Positions 12,497 to 12,611 of a stretch of DNA of 12,611 bases are shown here, one piece after another. A program made the translations under genes and the position numbers. The stretch is from Prevotella sp. UBA2725 (GTDB lineage: Bacteria; Bacteroidota; Bacteroidia; Bacteroidales; Bacteroidaceae), in contig DEKJ01000039.1 of the NCBI GenBank assembly GCA_002353825.1, positions 106,163 to 118,773 on the forward strand, in the 5' to 3' direction. Below the pieces are notes generated by a model. That model saw only the letters and a program-made list of their open reading frames with translations. It had not been told where the DNA came from and did not search any database. Numbering within the stretch: the first letter of the stretch is position 1; every line of letters starts with the position of its first letter.

Positions 12497-12611
12497 GATT
12501 AAGGGTAGATTTATGAGTCGTTAGTAGCAGCTTTCAGTAAAAAGCAACAGCACAACATCAATATGTAGCCACCATCCCCTTACCCCACGATGCGACTTGA
12601 GGTAATACGCA
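12467..12611. mobile_element. Probable end of an insertion element interrupting the SusC-like gene
   Basis: SusC-like coding sequence stops abruptly at 12467. Beyond it the sequence begins CCTAAAATCCGCAACTATC, has stops in every frame I followed, and shows no SusC similarity on the minus strand to the window edge. An abrupt loss of homology at a plausible inverted-repeat end suggests an insertion sequence. A 17-codon minus-strand frame ending at the stop near 12564 could be the end of a transposase, but I do not recognise it. The other end lies outside the window, so the family, target duplication and even the IS nature are unproven. Confidence 0.4.

Overview
The window looks like a Bacteroidales chromosome, probably Prevotella or a close relative. 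The evidence is a polysaccharide utilisation locus (PUL) with SusC- and SusD-like genes, lipoprotein signals on most of its products, and a TTG-20 bp-TAnnTTTG promoter of the Bacteroidetes type. Taxonomy is inferred from gene content only. I saw no tRNA, rRNA or CRISPR array.

Layout. Positions 1-517 hold copies of a dispersed repeat and then the promoter of asnB (+, 518-2329), an asparagine synthetase B with two in-frame repeat-encoded inserts. Positions 2330-2649 form a nested repeat and hairpin block between two convergent genes. Everything from 2650 to 12496 is on the minus strand. In transcription order it runs: the C-terminal part of a SusC-like TonB-dependent transporter; a SusD-like lipoprotein; a glycan-binding lipoprotein with two IPT/TIG domains; a larger lipoprotein with six IPT/TIG domains; a small secreted protein; a GH5 (probably GH5_4) endo-glycanase; and a GH26-fold lipoprotein that appears to have lost both catalytic glutamates. 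The SusC gene is interrupted near 12467 by unrelated, stop-rich sequence, probably the end of an insertion element.

How the PUL would work. The SusC/D pair would import oligosaccharides. The two TIG-rich lipoproteins would hold polysaccharide at the cell surface, and the GH5 enzyme would cut it. The GH26-like lipoprotein may act as a binding protein rather than an enzyme. The enzyme types suggest a beta-1,4-linked hemicellulose (xyloglucan, mixed-linkage glucan or glucomannan), but the substrate is not proven by the sequence. If SusC is really broken in the genome, uptake by this locus is probably lost or supplied by another copy.

The most unusual content is the density of small structured repeats. 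I count at least four families: (1) a G-run palindromic repeat, seven copies or more, with quadruplex potential, three of them inside coding sequence; (2) a ~125-nt multi-hairpin repeat whose two full copies show compensatory stem changes; (3) a hairpin in the leaders of two adjacent genes, also with a compensatory pair; (4) a 59-bp CACACGGAT repeat, one copy of which forms half of a ~190-bp palindrome flanked by 17-bp direct repeats.
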